Positions 34,234 to 43,258 are shown, counted from the first letter of the stretch. The stretch is 64,000 nucleotides of DNA from Deltaproteobacteria bacterium (GCA_016703535.1 JADJBV010000001.1:2594001-2658000), one strand, 5' to 3'. Made by a program: numbers and translations. Notes: generated by a model not told the origin, from the sequence alone.

Positions 34234-35280
34234 TCAGCGGGTCTTCACCGGTACGACCACACTTTTGGCGCCGCCCGCGGACCAACTTTCGATCACGCCT
34301 TTTTCGATGACCAACACCGAGCCGCCTTCGCCCGCGTCCCCCAAGCCGACGTCGGTCATGATCAGGCGACCCCGCTGCCGGAGGAGGGGAACACTGGCCT
34401 CACCGCCCGGGACCGTGTCGGTGCGGGTGTGCCCGACCAACATCTGGGTGGCCCGCATCTGGCCCAAGCTGTCCTGGAGATCTCGGCGGACCACCTTGGC
34501 GTTGGAGACGCAGTAGGCCCGGTGCCAGAGCGGTCCAAGCGGATCTCGGAACAGGCCGTGGGGATCGAGCTCTTGGTAGTAGAGGGGGCGGCGGCTCCAC
34601 TCGAGGCGGGCCCGATCGGTCAGCCCCGACAAGCCCAGCTGGGCCCAACCGGGAGAGAGGCCACCGTGGACAAAAAGTAGGGGGCCCAACTTTACGGCGA
34701 TGGGCAGGCGGCGAATGAACTGGCCGTAGAGGCCAGAGGGGCCCATGGCCGAGCGGTAGGCCCCTTTTCCCGGGGCAAAGGCCTCCTCCCAAGCCTTGAT
34801 GCGACCGCCGGTCGGCTCGACGATGGCGGCCAACTCGGGGGGGCCGAGGAGTTCGTAAAGGTATCGAGTCCGGGCCGAATAAAAGCGGTCGATCTCCTCG
34901 ACGGTGGCGAACTCCAGGTACTCCTCGGCCGAGACGTAGGCCTCATGGCCCAGGACCGACATCACCTCGTGGTTCCCGAGGAGCCAATAGACGTCGCCGC
35001 CGGCCTCCCGGGCCTGGGGCAAGAGGTCCATCATCAGGTCCATGGCGGCCCGAGCCCCGGCGCCCCGGTTGGGGATGTCACCCATCTGGAAGAGGACGGT
35101 CTTGCCGCCGCACCAGGCGCCGTTCTTCTTGACCAGCTTCAGATCCTCGAGAAAGCGGCGGAACAAGGCGTATTGGGCGTTGAGATCGCCCACCACCACC
35201 ACCCGGGCCGGGAGATCGCCCTCCAGGGCCCAGTCCGGCTCGGCCGGGACCTCCAGTCGCTTGCCTCGCTTCGCCTGCAC
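34234..35280 (-). CDS. Metallophosphoesterase, PPP/Shelph-like, with altered metal-binding motif
   Basis: 348 residues from GTG 35280, no signal peptide. The calcineurin-like core is recognisable: VVVVGDLNAQYALFRRFL (motif 1, normally GDxHG), FQMGDIPNRGAGA (motif 2, normally GDxxDRG), LLGNHEVMSVLGHEAY (motif 3, GNHE), LLFVHGGLSP (motif 4) and LVGHTRTD (motif 5). In motif 1 the usual metal-ligand His is replaced by Asn, and in motif 2 the usual second Asp is Asn, so metal content or activity may be changed. Spacing resembles bacterial Shelph/PPP phosphatases acting on phosphoproteins or small phosphates. It is divergent from icmF with 50 bp between starts. Confidence 0.82.
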   Translation of the reverse strand: MQAKRGKRLEVPAEPDWALEGDLPARVVVVGDLNAQYALFRRFLEDLKLVKKNGAWCGGKTVLFQMGDIPNRGAGARAAMDLMMDLLPQAREAGGDVYWLLGNHEVMSVLGHEAYVSAEEYLEFATVEEIDRFYSARTRYLYELLGPPELAAIVEPTGGRIKAWEEAFAPGKGAYRSAMGPSGLYGQFIRRLPIAVKLGPLLFVHGGLSPGWAQLGLSGLTDRARLEWSRRPLYYQELDPHGLFRDPLGPLWHRAYCVSNAKVVRRDLQDSLGQMRATQMLVGHTRTDTVPGGEASVPLLRQRGRLIMTDVGLGDAGEGGSVLVIEKGVIESWSAGGAKSVVVPVKTR

Positions 35281-35330
35281 GTTCGTCGCCGTTGGCCAGC
35301 CGGTTCGGGTCGGCTAGCGTCCCTGGAGGC

Positions 35331-38300
35331 ATGCCCTCCTATCAGCCGAAACACAAGGTCCGGATCGTCACCGCCGCTGCCCTCTTCGACGGGCACGACG
35401 CCAGCATCAACATCATGCGGCGGATCCTCCAAGACGGCGGGGCCGAGGTCATCCACCTGGGCCACAACCGGGCCGCCGAGGAGGTGGTCGACGCGGCCAT
35501 CCAGGAAGACGCCCAGGGCATCGCGGTCTCCAGCTACCAGGGGGGCCACGTCGAGTTCTTCACCTACATGCGCCAACTCCTCGACCAAAAGGGCGCCCCC
35601 CACGTGCGGATCTACGGCGGCGGCGGCGGCGTGATCGTCCCCAGGGAGGTGAAGCTCCTGCATGAACGAGGCATCAGCCGGATCTTCAGCCCCGAAGACG
35701 GACGCCAGCTGGGGCTGGAGGGGATGATCGACGTGATCCTCTCGGGCTGCGACTACTCCACCCTGGCCACCCGGCCGATCGCCAACGCCGAGTTGGACGG
35801 ACTGTCGGCGAAGGCGGCGCCGCTGTTGGCCCGGCTGATCACCGCGGTCGAGGCCGAAAAAGCGCCGGGGATCCTGGCCGAACGGGTCTTTCCCCGGGCC
35901 GCGGCCCGGGCCCAGAAGGCCCCGGTGGTGGGCATCGCCGGCCCCGGCGGCGCCGGCAAATCCAGCCTGACCGACGAGTTGATCCTGCGTTTCCTCGAAG
36001 ATCACCCGACGATGCACGTGGCGGTGCTTTCGGTGGATCCGACCAAACGCCGGACCGGGGGGGCCTTGTTGGGCGATCGGATCCGGATGAACAGCCTGCG
36101 ATCACCTCGGGTCTACATGCGGAGCCTGGCGACCCGGGGCTCGGGCAGCGAGTTGTCGAGTGCGGTGTTGGGGGCCATCCAGATCACCCAAGCGGCGGGC
36201 TTCGATCTGATCTTGGTCGAAAGCGCCGGGACCGGACAAAAGGACGCGGCGGTGACCGACGTCTCCGATCTCAGCTTGTACGTGATGACCTCCGAGTTCG
36301 GCGCCCAGAGCCAACTCGAGAAGATCGAGATGATCGACTACGCCGACTTCATCGCGATCAACAAGTTCGAGCGCCGGGGTTCAGAAGACGCCCAACGGGA
36401 CGTGCGGAAGCAGTTTCGCCGGGCCCACAAACGCTTCGACGGGCCCGACGAGGCCTTGCCGGTCTACGGCACCATCGCCAGCCAGTTCAACGACCCCGGG
36501 GTGTCTCGGCTGTACGTGGCGATCTCTCAGAGGTTGGCCGAAAAGAGCGGAGCCCGCTACACCACCAGCTTCGGCCAAGAGCGGCTGACCGGCGCCGGCA
36601 AGCCCGGGATCATCCCGCCGAAACACGTGCGTTACCTGTCCGAGGTGGCCGACCGTTGCCGCGAATATCGGAGCGCCCTCGAGGGTGAGGCCGAAAACGC
36701 CCGGCTGGCCGGGGCACTCCACCGCAGCCTGTCGGCCTTTGGTGTGGGGGTGCCGCCCTTCGTGGCCATCGAAGACGGGGCCTTGAAGAAGATCGCCGAT
36801 CCGACGGCCCGGGCCTTGGCCGAACGATATCAAGCGACCTTACACGGTCTCTCTTCGGCGGCCCGAGAGGCCCTGGTGGCGTGGCCCTCCCTGGTCGACA
36901 CCTACGGCAAAGACGAGCTGGTGTATCAGGTACGCGACAAGGCGATCCGCACCCCGCTGGTGAGCGAGTCCCTGTCGCACCTCAAGATCAAGAAGGTCGC
37001 CCTGCCCCGCTACCATGACTGGGGTGACCTGTTGTCCTGGATGGGCCGAGAGAACGTGCCGGGTGAGTTCCCGTTCACCGCCGGCGTCTTTCCACTGAAG
37101 AGAACGCAGGAGGATCCGGCCCGGATGTTCGCCGGCGAAGGCCCACCGGAGCGGACCAACGCCCGTTTTCACCTCCTCAGCCAAGGGCAACCGGCGGTGC
37201 GGCTCTCGACCGCCTTCGACAGCGTCACCCTCTACGGCGAAGACCCCCACGAACGACCCGACATCTACGGCAAGATCGGCGAGTCCGGCGTTTCGGTGGC
37301 CACCATCGAAGACGCCGAAAAGTTGTACGCGGGCTTCGACCTGCTCGCGCCCAACACCTCGGTCTCGATGACCATCAACGGCCCAGCGCCGATCGTCTTG
37401 GCCTTCTTCATGAACACTGCCCTCCGCCAGGAGGCGAGGCGGTGGCTCAAAGCGCAAGGCAGGTTGCAGATCGAAGATCGGCAGTGCCTCCGCCCCGATC
37501 AGGAGCGGGGCGCCACTTGGGCTTCGGTGCGAGCCTTGTTGAGCGACGCCGAGTTCGAACAGGTGCGAGCCCGAACCCTGAAGGAGGTCCGGGGCACGGT
37601 GCAGGCCGACATCCTCAAGGAAGACCAGGCCCAAAACACCTGCATCTTCTCCACCGAGTTCGCCCTGAAGATGATGGGCGACATCCAGCAGTACTTCATC
37701 GAACGGGACGTTCGGAACTACTACTCGGTGAGCATCAGCGGCTATCACATCGCCGAAGCCGGCGCGAACCCGATCACCCAGCTGGCCCTGACCTTGGCCA
37801 ACGGCTTCACCTACGTGCAGTATTATCTGTCGCGAGGGATGAAGGTCGACGACTTCGCCCCGAACCTGTCCTTCTTCTTCAGCAACGGCCTTGATCCCGA
37901 ATATACGGTGATCGGGCGAGTGGCGCGGCGCATCTGGGCGGTGGCCATGAAGCGGCTCTACGGCGCCAACGACCGCAGCCAGAAGTTGAAGTACCACATC
38001 CAGACCTCGGGCCGGTCACTCCACGCCATGGAGATCGACTTCAACGATATCCGCACCACGCTGCAGGCGTTGTTGGCGCTGCAGGACAATTGCAACTCGC
38101 TGCACACCAACGCCTACGACGAGGCTCTCACCACCCCGACCGAACCGAGCGTGCGCCGGGCCTTGGCGATCCAGATGATCATCAACAAAGAGCTGGGCCT
38201 GGCCAAAAACGAGAACATCGTCCAGGGCAGCTTCATCGTCGAGGAGTTGACCGACCTGGTGGAGGCCGCGGTCTTGGCCGAGTTCGATCGGCTGACCGAA

Positions 38301-38696
38301 CGGGGCGGCGTGTTGGGCGCGATGGAGACCCAATACCAGCGCGGCAAGATCCAAGAAGAGTCGCTGTTTTATGAGCGGAAAAAACACGACGGGAGCCTCC
38401 CGATCATCGGCGTCAACACCTTCCAAAATCCTCACGCCGACTACGAAAAAGAGGCCAACGCCGTGGAGCTGCGCCGGGCTTCGGTCGAAGAGAAGGACCG
38501 CTGCATCACCAACCTCCGGGCTTTTCAGGCTCGTTCCGGGGAACACGCCCCCGCTGCGCTCCAAAACCTGACCCAGGTGGCCTTGCGCGGTGGAAACCTC
38601 TTCGCCGAGCTGATGGAGACGGTGAACCACGCGAGCTTGGGCCAGATCAGCCACGCGCTCTACGCGGTGGGCGGTGCCTACCGGCGCAACATGTGA
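35331..38696 (+). CDS. icmF: Fused isobutyryl-CoA mutase/G-protein chaperone (IcmF)
   Basis: 1121 residues from ATG 35331 (TGGAGG site just upstream). Three parts are visible. Residues 1-150 form the cobalamin-binding domain, with LFDGHDASINIMRRIL providing the His ligand to cobalt. Residues about 200-420 form a MeaB/MeaI-type GTPase: P-loop GIAGPGGAGKSSLTDE near residue 204, VESAGTGQKDAA, and NKFERRGSEDA as the base-recognition loop. Residues about 540-1121 are the substrate barrel (PGEFPFTAGVFPLKR, SVSISGYHIAEAGANPITQL). The fused layout defines IcmF, which interconverts isobutyryl-CoA and n-butyryl-CoA. The GTPase protects and loads adenosylcobalamin. No other acyl-CoA genes are adjacent. 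Confidence 0.96.
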   Translation: MPSYQPKHKVRIVTAAALFDGHDASINIMRRILQDGGAEVIHLGHNRAAEEVVDAAIQEDAQGIAVSSYQGGHVEFFTYMRQLLDQKGAPHVRIYGGGGGVIVPREVKLLHERGISRIFSPEDGRQLGLEGMIDVILSGCDYSTLATRPIANAELDGLSAKAAPLLARLITAVEAEKAPGILAERVFPRAAARAQKAPVVGIAGPGGAGKSSLTDELILRFLEDHPTMHVAVLSVDPTKRRTGGALLGDRIRMNSLRSPRVYMRSLATRGSGSELSSAVLGAIQITQAAGFDLILVESAGTGQKDAAVTDVSDLSLYVMTSEFGAQSQLEKIEMIDYADFIAINKFERRGSEDAQRDVRKQFRRAHKRFDGPDEALPVYGTIASQFNDPGVSRLYVAISQRLAEKSGARYTTSFGQERLTGAGKPGIIPPKHVRYLSEVADRCREYRSALEGEAENARLAGALHRSLSAFGVGVPPFVAIEDGALKKIADPTARALAERYQATLHGLSSAAREALVAWPSLVDTYGKDELVYQVRDKAIRTPLVSESLSHLKIKKVALPRYHDWGDLLSWMGRENVPGEFPFTAGVFPLKRTQEDPARMFAGEGPPERTNARFHLLSQGQPAVRLSTAFDSVTLYGEDPHERPDIYGKIGESGVSVATIEDAEKLYAGFDLLAPNTSVSMTINGPAPIVLAFFMNTALRQEARRWLKAQGRLQIEDRQCLRPDQERGATWASVRALLSDAEFEQVRARTLKEVRGTVQADILKEDQAQNTCIFSTEFALKMMGDIQQYFIERDVRNYYSVSISGYHIAEAGANPITQLALTLANGFTYVQYYLSRGMKVDDFAPNLSFFFSNGLDPEYTVIGRVARRIWAVAMKRLYGANDRSQKLKYHIQTSGRSLHAMEIDFNDIRTTLQALLALQDNCNSLHTNAYDEALTTPTEPSVRRALAIQMIINKELGLAKNENIVQGSFIVEELTDLVEAAVLAEFDRLTERGGVLGAMETQYQRGKIQEESLFYERKKHDGSLPIIGVNTFQNPHADYEKEANAVELRRASVEEKDRCITNLRAFQARSGEHAPAALQNLTQVALRGGNLFAELMETVNHASLGQISHALYAVGGAYRRNM

Positions 38697-38709
38697 GGAC
38701 CAACCGAGG

Positions 38710-38955
38710 TCAGCGGGCGACGAGCCTCACCCCGACCAGATCGTACTGGCGGGTGGGGTTGGCGTCCAAAGTGGCCCGGATGGAGTCGATCTGCTCCCGG
38801 GTCAACTTGGGATTTTTGGCCAACAGGGCGGCCGCGAAGGGATCGACCGAGTCGGCGCCGTCGCGGTTCGTGCCCGGGATGTCGCGGGCGACCCGGGGAT
38901 CGGTCCGCAACTTTTCGAGCTGATCGATGCTGACGGCGCAACGGGCACCCTTCAG
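38710..38955 (-). CDS. Small unknown protein with no standard start codon, after the H-NOX kinase gene
   Basis: 81 residues if initiated at CTG 38953-38955, which overlaps the kinase stop TGA (38952-38954) as CTGA, the same geometry as ATGA coupling. Codon use is strongly coding-like (IDQLEKLRTDPRVARDIPGT, LLAKNPKLTREQIDSIRATL), but the nearest ATG in frame is at 39066, 111 bp inside the kinase gene, and there is no GTG or TTG before TTG 38910. The options are: a CTG start, a later TTG start (66 residues), initiation inside the kinase gene, or a frameshift that appends this segment to the kinase. The sequence is mildly basic and helical. No family is recognised. The stop TGA is at 38710-38712. 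Confidence 0.55.
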   Translation of the reverse strand: MKGARCAVSIDQLEKLRTDPRVARDIPGTNRDGADSVDPFAAALLAKNPKLTREQIDSIRATLDANPTRQYDLVGVRLVAR

Positions 38956-40880
38956 TCTGATGAGCCCGACCCGTGGGCTGCACCCAACAAAGGCCCCAGC
39001 GCGGCGATCAACTCCTGACGATTGAACGGCTTGGTCAAGAAGGCGTCCATCCCCGCATCCATACACTGTCGGCGATCATCTTCGAAGGCGTTGGCGGTCA
39101 AGGCCAACACCGGCAATCGAGGGCCGTCGGCGCCCTCGATCGCCCGAAGGGCGCGGCAGGTTTGGTAGCCATCGAGCTCCGGCATTCGGCAGTCCATCAA
39201 CACGAAGTCCGGCCGCGATCGGGCGATGGCCTCGAGGGCGACCCGACCGTTGGGCGCGATCTCCACCTGACAGCCCAGGCGTTCGAGGATGTGTTGAGCC
39301 ACCCGCTGGTTCACCGGGTTGTCTTCAGCCAGGAGCACTCGGCGCCCGCGCAGCAACCCATCGACGGCGGCGGCGTCGACCACCAAACGCCGGGCGGCCC
39401 CGTGGGCCTGGACCAAGGGCAAGCGGAGCCAAAAGACCGTGCCTTGCCCAGCCTCGCTGCGAAAGCCGATCGCACCGCCCATCTGGTCGACCAAGCGCCG
39501 ACAGATCGCCAGGCCCAGACCGGTGCCCCCGTGGATGCGGGTCGTCGAGACGTCACCTTGAGTGAAGGGTTCGAACAGCAGCGGCTGCACGTCGAGCGGG
39601 ATGCCGGGGCCCGTATCGCGGACCTGAAGGTGGACACCTTCGGGCTCGGATCGCAGCGAAAGCTCCACGGCCCCCCGTTCGGTGAACTTCAAGGCGTTGG
39701 TCAAGAAGTTGGTCAGGATCTGGCGGACCCGAGTCGGATCACCGGTGAACAACACGTCCGCCGGGAGGTCCAAGCGCCCGGACAACACCAGGCCCTTTTC
39801 GGCGGCCAAGGGGCGATGCAACTCCAAGAGCTCGAGGCAGAGCTCGTGCGGCGAAAAGGGGACCACCTCGAGGCGCAGGCGGCCCGCGTCGATCTTGGAG
39901 AGGTCGAGGATGTCGTTGAGGATCCCCAACAAGGATCGACCCGAGCCGAGCGCGACCTGTAGAAAGGTCCGCTGCTCGGCCTCCAAGGGGCCATCCCAGA
40001 GCAGGCCCAACATCCCCAACAAACCGCTCATCGGCGTCCGGATCTCGTGGCTCATCATGGCCAAGAAGTCGGCCTTGGCCCGGGCCGCGGCTACCGCCTC
40101 GTCGCGAGCCTTGGCGAGGGCCACGTTGTTCTGCTTCAGCTCCTCGGTGGTTCGAAAGCGCTCGAGCACCAGGCCGATCTGCGCCCCGATGAAGTTCAAG
40201 AGCGCCAGATCGAAGGGGTCGGGCGCCCGAACCGTCCGGGCGTAGAACTCGAAGACCAACAGAGGAGCGTCGTCCAGCAGGACCGGAAAAGCCGCGCCGC
40301 TGATCAAGCCTTCGGTCGCGGCCGCCACCTGGCGAGGGAAGTTGCCGTCGTTGGCGAGGTGTTCAATCCAGGCGGATCGCCGCTCGCTCCAGACCCGACC
40401 CGGGAGGCCGACGCCCGGTTGCAGCCGAAGTTCCCAGGTGGTCCGGGCAAAGCCAGGCGCCAGGTGCTCCCGCGCGCTCCACGACCACTTGGCTCCTAAG
40501 GTGGCCCCACCCTCCTCCTGACCCCAGACAAAACCGAGATCCCACCCGAGGTGTTCACCCAGGACGGCCAGGGCCCCGGCGATCGCGTGATCCAGGTTGA
40601 GCGCCGTCGCCAGCGCTTGGCTCACCGCGACCAACAATCGATTGCGGACCTCGGCCCGCTGCTGTTCGGCGACCCGGAGCTCCAGATCTCGCAGAGAACG
40701 CGCTAGATCTCGATCCGGATCCTCGGAGGGACCGTCATCGGCACCCAACTGTCGGTCCACGGCCTGGACTCGCATTCGCGCCAAGAAGATCTCTCGGGAT
40801 CGCGACTCGATCAGCTCCTCGAGGGCCTGAACCTTCTGCTCGGCGCGATTCAGGCGGCGGAGCGCGGTCTTTAGCTCCAT
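38952..40880 (-). CDS. Hybrid sensor histidine kinase (GAF-HisKA-HATPase-REC), H-NOX partner
   Basis: 642 residues, cytoplasmic, no membrane segment. An N-terminal coiled coil (LKTALRRLNRAEQKVQALEE) leads into a GAF-like sensor (residues about 85-240; VSQALATALNLDHAIAGAL). HisKA follows with phospho-acceptor His in MSHEIRTPMSGLLGML near residue 276. The ATPase domain has the N box LTNFLTNALKF, G1 VRDTGPGIP and G2 GGTGLGLAICRRL. The C-terminal receiver has LLAEDNPVNQ, phospho-acceptor Asp in LMDCRMPELDG near residue 563, and FLTKPFN. It overlaps the H-NOX gene by 10 bp. That pairing is the known layout for nitric-oxide sensing, where H-NOX tunes kinase autophosphorylation. The output partner is not adjacent. 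Confidence 0.93.
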   Translation of the reverse strand: MELKTALRRLNRAEQKVQALEELIESRSREIFLARMRVQAVDRQLGADDGPSEDPDRDLARSLRDLELRVAEQQRAEVRNRLLVAVSQALATALNLDHAIAGALAVLGEHLGWDLGFVWGQEEGGATLGAKWSWSAREHLAPGFARTTWELRLQPGVGLPGRVWSERRSAWIEHLANDGNFPRQVAAATEGLISGAAFPVLLDDAPLLVFEFYARTVRAPDPFDLALLNFIGAQIGLVLERFRTTEELKQNNVALAKARDEAVAAARAKADFLAMMSHEIRTPMSGLLGMLGLLWDGPLEAEQRTFLQVALGSGRSLLGILNDILDLSKIDAGRLRLEVVPFSPHELCLELLELHRPLAAEKGLVLSGRLDLPADVLFTGDPTRVRQILTNFLTNALKFTERGAVELSLRSEPEGVHLQVRDTGPGIPLDVQPLLFEPFTQGDVSTTRIHGGTGLGLAICRRLVDQMGGAIGFRSEAGQGTVFWLRLPLVQAHGAARRLVVDAAAVDGLLRGRRVLLAEDNPVNQRVAQHILERLGCQVEIAPNGRVALEAIARSRPDFVLMDCRMPELDGYQTCRALRAIEGADGPRLPVLALTANAFEDDRRQCMDAGMDAFLTKPFNRQELIAALGPLLGAAHGSGSSD

Positions 40881-41425
40881 GGGTCGGCCCCGAAGCGAAG
40901 TTCGAAGCGGCAGCCTGGGCCGGTGGCCAAGTTGACCAACGTCCGCTCAATCGAGACGGAGCGGCCGAAGTGGGCCGCCACCCCCTCGAGCAGGCCCTCG
41001 GCGAAGTCATACATTTGCCGGGGAGATTCGTAGAGCATGACCAGGTGATCGTGGCCCAGGTCTTCGATCTGAAAACGCGGGGGACGGGCGTCGGGCAGGA
41101 GCTTTTGAACCTCCAGATGGACGATCGAGTCGACCGTCATCAAGAAGGCCTTGGGATCACGAAAGGGGGCCACGAAGGCCCCCATCCGAGCCGCCAGGTG
41201 AGAAAAGGCGAAGCGCCCCAAGGCGCGATGAAGGTCGCCCTCCTTCATCCCCAGGCGCGGGCCAGCGGCGCCCGCCAAGGTCCGGAGCAAACCGTCGTCA
41301 TAGCTGGCGGGGCCAATAAAGACGTGGTCGGCGAGCCCACAGTCATCGAGGATCAACTCGTAGGTGTCGGCTCCACAACGCTCCAGGCAGAAGGCCTCAA
41401 AGACGTTGTAGATGATGCCTTTCAT
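40871..41425 (-). CDS. H-NOX haem-binding sensor protein
   Basis: 184 residues from ATG 41425 (MKGIIYNVFEAFCLE, a standard H-NOX opening). H-NOX proteins bind haem and sense nitric oxide or oxygen, usually signalling through a neighbouring kinase or cyclase. The proximal His ligand is at residue 103 (SIVHLEVQKLL), the conserved Pro follows in DARPPRF, and the haem-propionate motif YxSxR is present as YESPR (Tyr132, Ser134, Arg136). These positions agree within one residue with characterised H-NOX proteins. It overlaps the hybrid kinase start by 10 bp, so both are one operon. Whether the distal pocket carries the Tyr needed for oxygen binding cannot be decided here. Confidence 0.93.
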   Translation of the reverse strand: MKGIIYNVFEAFCLERCGADTYELILDDCGLADHVFIGPASYDDGLLRTLAGAAGPRLGMKEGDLHRALGRFAFSHLAARMGAFVAPFRDPKAFLMTVDSIVHLEVQKLLPDARPPRFQIEDLGHDHLVMLYESPRQMYDFAEGLLEGVAAHFGRSVSIERTLVNLATGPGCRFELRFGADPWS

Positions 41426-41519
41426 GCCCGGTGTTTCGGACAATCGGCGAACTCGACCTCGAGGTGACTCGTCGCCCGCAATACCCCTGCCCGCTGCCTC
41501 AAGACGAGGCGGCCCGAGC

Positions 41520-42266
41520 TCAACGCCCCAGGCGGCTGGTTCGAACGGTGCCGTTGAGGGTGCAGAAGGAAAGATCCGAGGCGTTCTGCAGGCGAACGTT
41601 GACCAGGTCGATGGCCACCACCCCAACCTGGGGCCGATAGTCATGGACCACGAGGGTCCCGGTGATCGTGTCGGGCAAAGCCCCGGTGATCACGTCGACG
41701 TCTTGGGAGAGGTTGGTCCAGGTCGAGCCAATGACCAAGTTCACCACCAGCCCGGTCTGGATCCGGTGTTGGGTCCCAAGGGTGATGGTCCCACTTTGGC
41801 CGGCCAGATCGAATTGCAGGCTGGAGACCAACTGAAAGCCACCGCGCAAGGAGCCGACTCCGAAGGATCCGTTGAAGGAGACGACGATCTCCCCGCCGAA
41901 GTCGGCGCCGCAGTTGGTGGTCACCAACACTTCACCGGCGGGTGGGACCGGCGCGGCGTCCGCGTGGCCTCCGGCGTCCGGAAAGCCGAGGTCCACCGAA
42001 CCATCAACCCCGCCGAGGTCCGGCCCGCCCAGGTCCTGGGCCCCACCGTCGCCCGAGCCCCCCGAGTCGAGGTCCTCGGCGTCGACGCCGATCCCTGCCT
42101 CGAAGGAGAGCCCGCTGTCGCCCCCGGCGTCTTGGCCCAAGGTGGCGTCGACCCCACCGCCCCCATCACCCGGGGCACGCGGTCCGGAGCTCGCGCCCCG
42201 CTCCCGGCTGGGCGAACAGGCGATCAACAGCCCCAAACACCCGACCAGGCAAGACCGCGTCCACAC
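41520..42266 (-). CDS. Exported lipoprotein with Asp/Gly-rich linker, unknown function
   Basis: 248 residues from GTG 42266. MWTRSCLVGCLGLLIACSP is a type II signal with lipobox LIAC (Cys 17). A long Gly/Asp/Ala linker (residues about 22-105, DLGGPDLGGVDGSVDLG) separates the lipid anchor from a single beta-rich domain (EIVVSFNGSFGVGSLRGGF, SGTITLGTQHRIQTGLVV), with two Cys (TTNCGAD, LSFCTLN) that could bridge. No known family. It is divergent from the pirin gene, with 86 bp between starts. Confidence 0.75.
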   Translation of the reverse strand: MWTRSCLVGCLGLLIACSPSRERGASSGPRAPGDGGGGVDATLGQDAGGDSGLSFEAGIGVDAEDLDSGGSGDGGAQDLGGPDLGGVDGSVDLGFPDAGGHADAAPVPPAGEVLVTTNCGADFGGEIVVSFNGSFGVGSLRGGFQLVSSLQFDLAGQSGTITLGTQHRIQTGLVVNLVIGSTWTNLSQDVDVITGALPDTITGTLVVHDYRPQVGVVAIDLVNVRLQNASDLSFCTLNGTVRTSRLGR

Positions 42267-42352
42267 CGGGTCCTCTTACGTCAGGTAGGTGCAACTCTTC
42301 CTCGGTCACCTGACCTTGACCGTTCGGTTCGAGGCCCCGAGCATACGTCGCC

Positions 42353-43222
42353 ATGGTCCCTCGACAGCGGCTCGAGCTGGTGATCCCCAACCGGGCCCGC
42401 ACCTTGGCCGGCCACCGGATCGCCCGGGTCCTGCCCTTCTCCAAACGACGGGCGGTGGGGCCCTTTGTGTTCCTCGATCACTTCGGCCCGATCGAGGTTC
42501 CGCCGGGCCAACGGATGGACGTGTTGCCCCATCCCCACATCGGGCTGTCGACCCTGACCTACCTGTTCGCCGGCGAGTCGGTGCACCGGGACAGCTTGGG
42601 CCACGTCCAGACCATCCGCCCCGGCGAGGTCAACTGGATGACCGCGGGGCGGGGCATCGTGCACTCGGAGCGGAGCCCCGTGCCGGCGCCCGGGGGCCTC
42701 TCCCACGGCCTGCAGTTTTGGGTGGCCCTGCCCAAAAAAGACGAACAAGGACCGCCCAGTTTCCAGCACTACCCGGCCGAGGGGCTCCCCATTCACCAGG
42801 GTCCCGGCGTGCGAGTGAAGGTGGTCGCCGGCCAGGCTTTTGGGCTCCACTCTCCGGTCCAGGTCTCTTCGCCGCTGATCTTTTTGGAGCTGAACCTGGA
42901 CGACCAAGCCGAACTCGCCGTCCCCGACGAAGCCGAAGAGCGGGCACTCTATATACTGAATGGAACGCTCGACACCGCCGACGGTCCCTACGGCCCTGGC
43001 CAGCTGCTGGTGTTGCCCGCCGGGCCCGGCAGCGTCCAGGCGAAGGGCCCGACCCACCTGGTCCTCTTCGGGGGCGCTCCCCTCGACGGTCCGCGCCACC
43101 TCGACTGGAACTTCGTCGCCAGCGACCCCGCACTTTTGGAGGCCGCCAAGCAGGCCTGGCGTGAAGATCTCTTCCCCAAGATCCCCGGCGACGACCAAGA
43201 GCGCGTGCCGTTGCCAGAGTGA
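42353..43222 (+). CDS. Pirin family protein
   Basis: 289 residues, cytoplasmic bicupin. The N-terminal cupin carries the pirin metal-binding set: HPHIGLSTLTYLFAG with two His, then GRGIVHSERS with His and Glu. GPFVFLDHFGP and GEVNWMTAG are further pirin landmarks. Pirins bind iron and act as redox-active quercetinase-like enzymes or as regulators of metabolic enzymes. The second cupin is preserved without all ligands, as usual. An AT-rich island (ATATACTGAA at 42951-42960) encodes YILN. A perfect dyad follows directly at the stop. Confidence 0.92.
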   Translation: MVPRQRLELVIPNRARTLAGHRIARVLPFSKRRAVGPFVFLDHFGPIEVPPGQRMDVLPHPHIGLSTLTYLFAGESVHRDSLGHVQTIRPGEVNWMTAGRGIVHSERSPVPAPGGLSHGLQFWVALPKKDEQGPPSFQHYPAEGLPIHQGPGVRVKVVAGQAFGLHSPVQVSSPLIFLELNLDDQAELAVPDEAEERALYILNGTLDTADGPYGPGQLLVLPAGPGSVQAKGPTHLVLFGGAPLDGPRHLDWNFVASDPALLEAAKQAWREDLFPKIPGDDQERVPLPE

Positions 43223-43236
43223 TCGCAAGTCAACTT
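43223..43236. promoter_or_regulatory. Perfect dyad GCAAGT-CA-ACTTGC between pirin and GNAT genes
   Basis: GCAAGT at 43223-43228 and ACTTGC at 43231-43236 form a 14-bp dyad with a 2-base centre, immediately after the pirin stop and 22 bp ahead of the acetyltransferase start. The tight centre cannot make a stable RNA loop, so a protein-binding operator is more likely than a terminator. The downstream ACTTTTAG could be part of a promoter. Confidence 0.4.
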
Positions 43237-43258
43237 GCACTTTTAGCGTGAGGCAACC

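Noticed and set aside
38956..39066. ATG 39066 as start of the small gene after the H-NOX kinase
   Set aside because: Lies in the receiver-domain coding sequence of the kinase; the added residues are clearly out-of-frame kinase codons.
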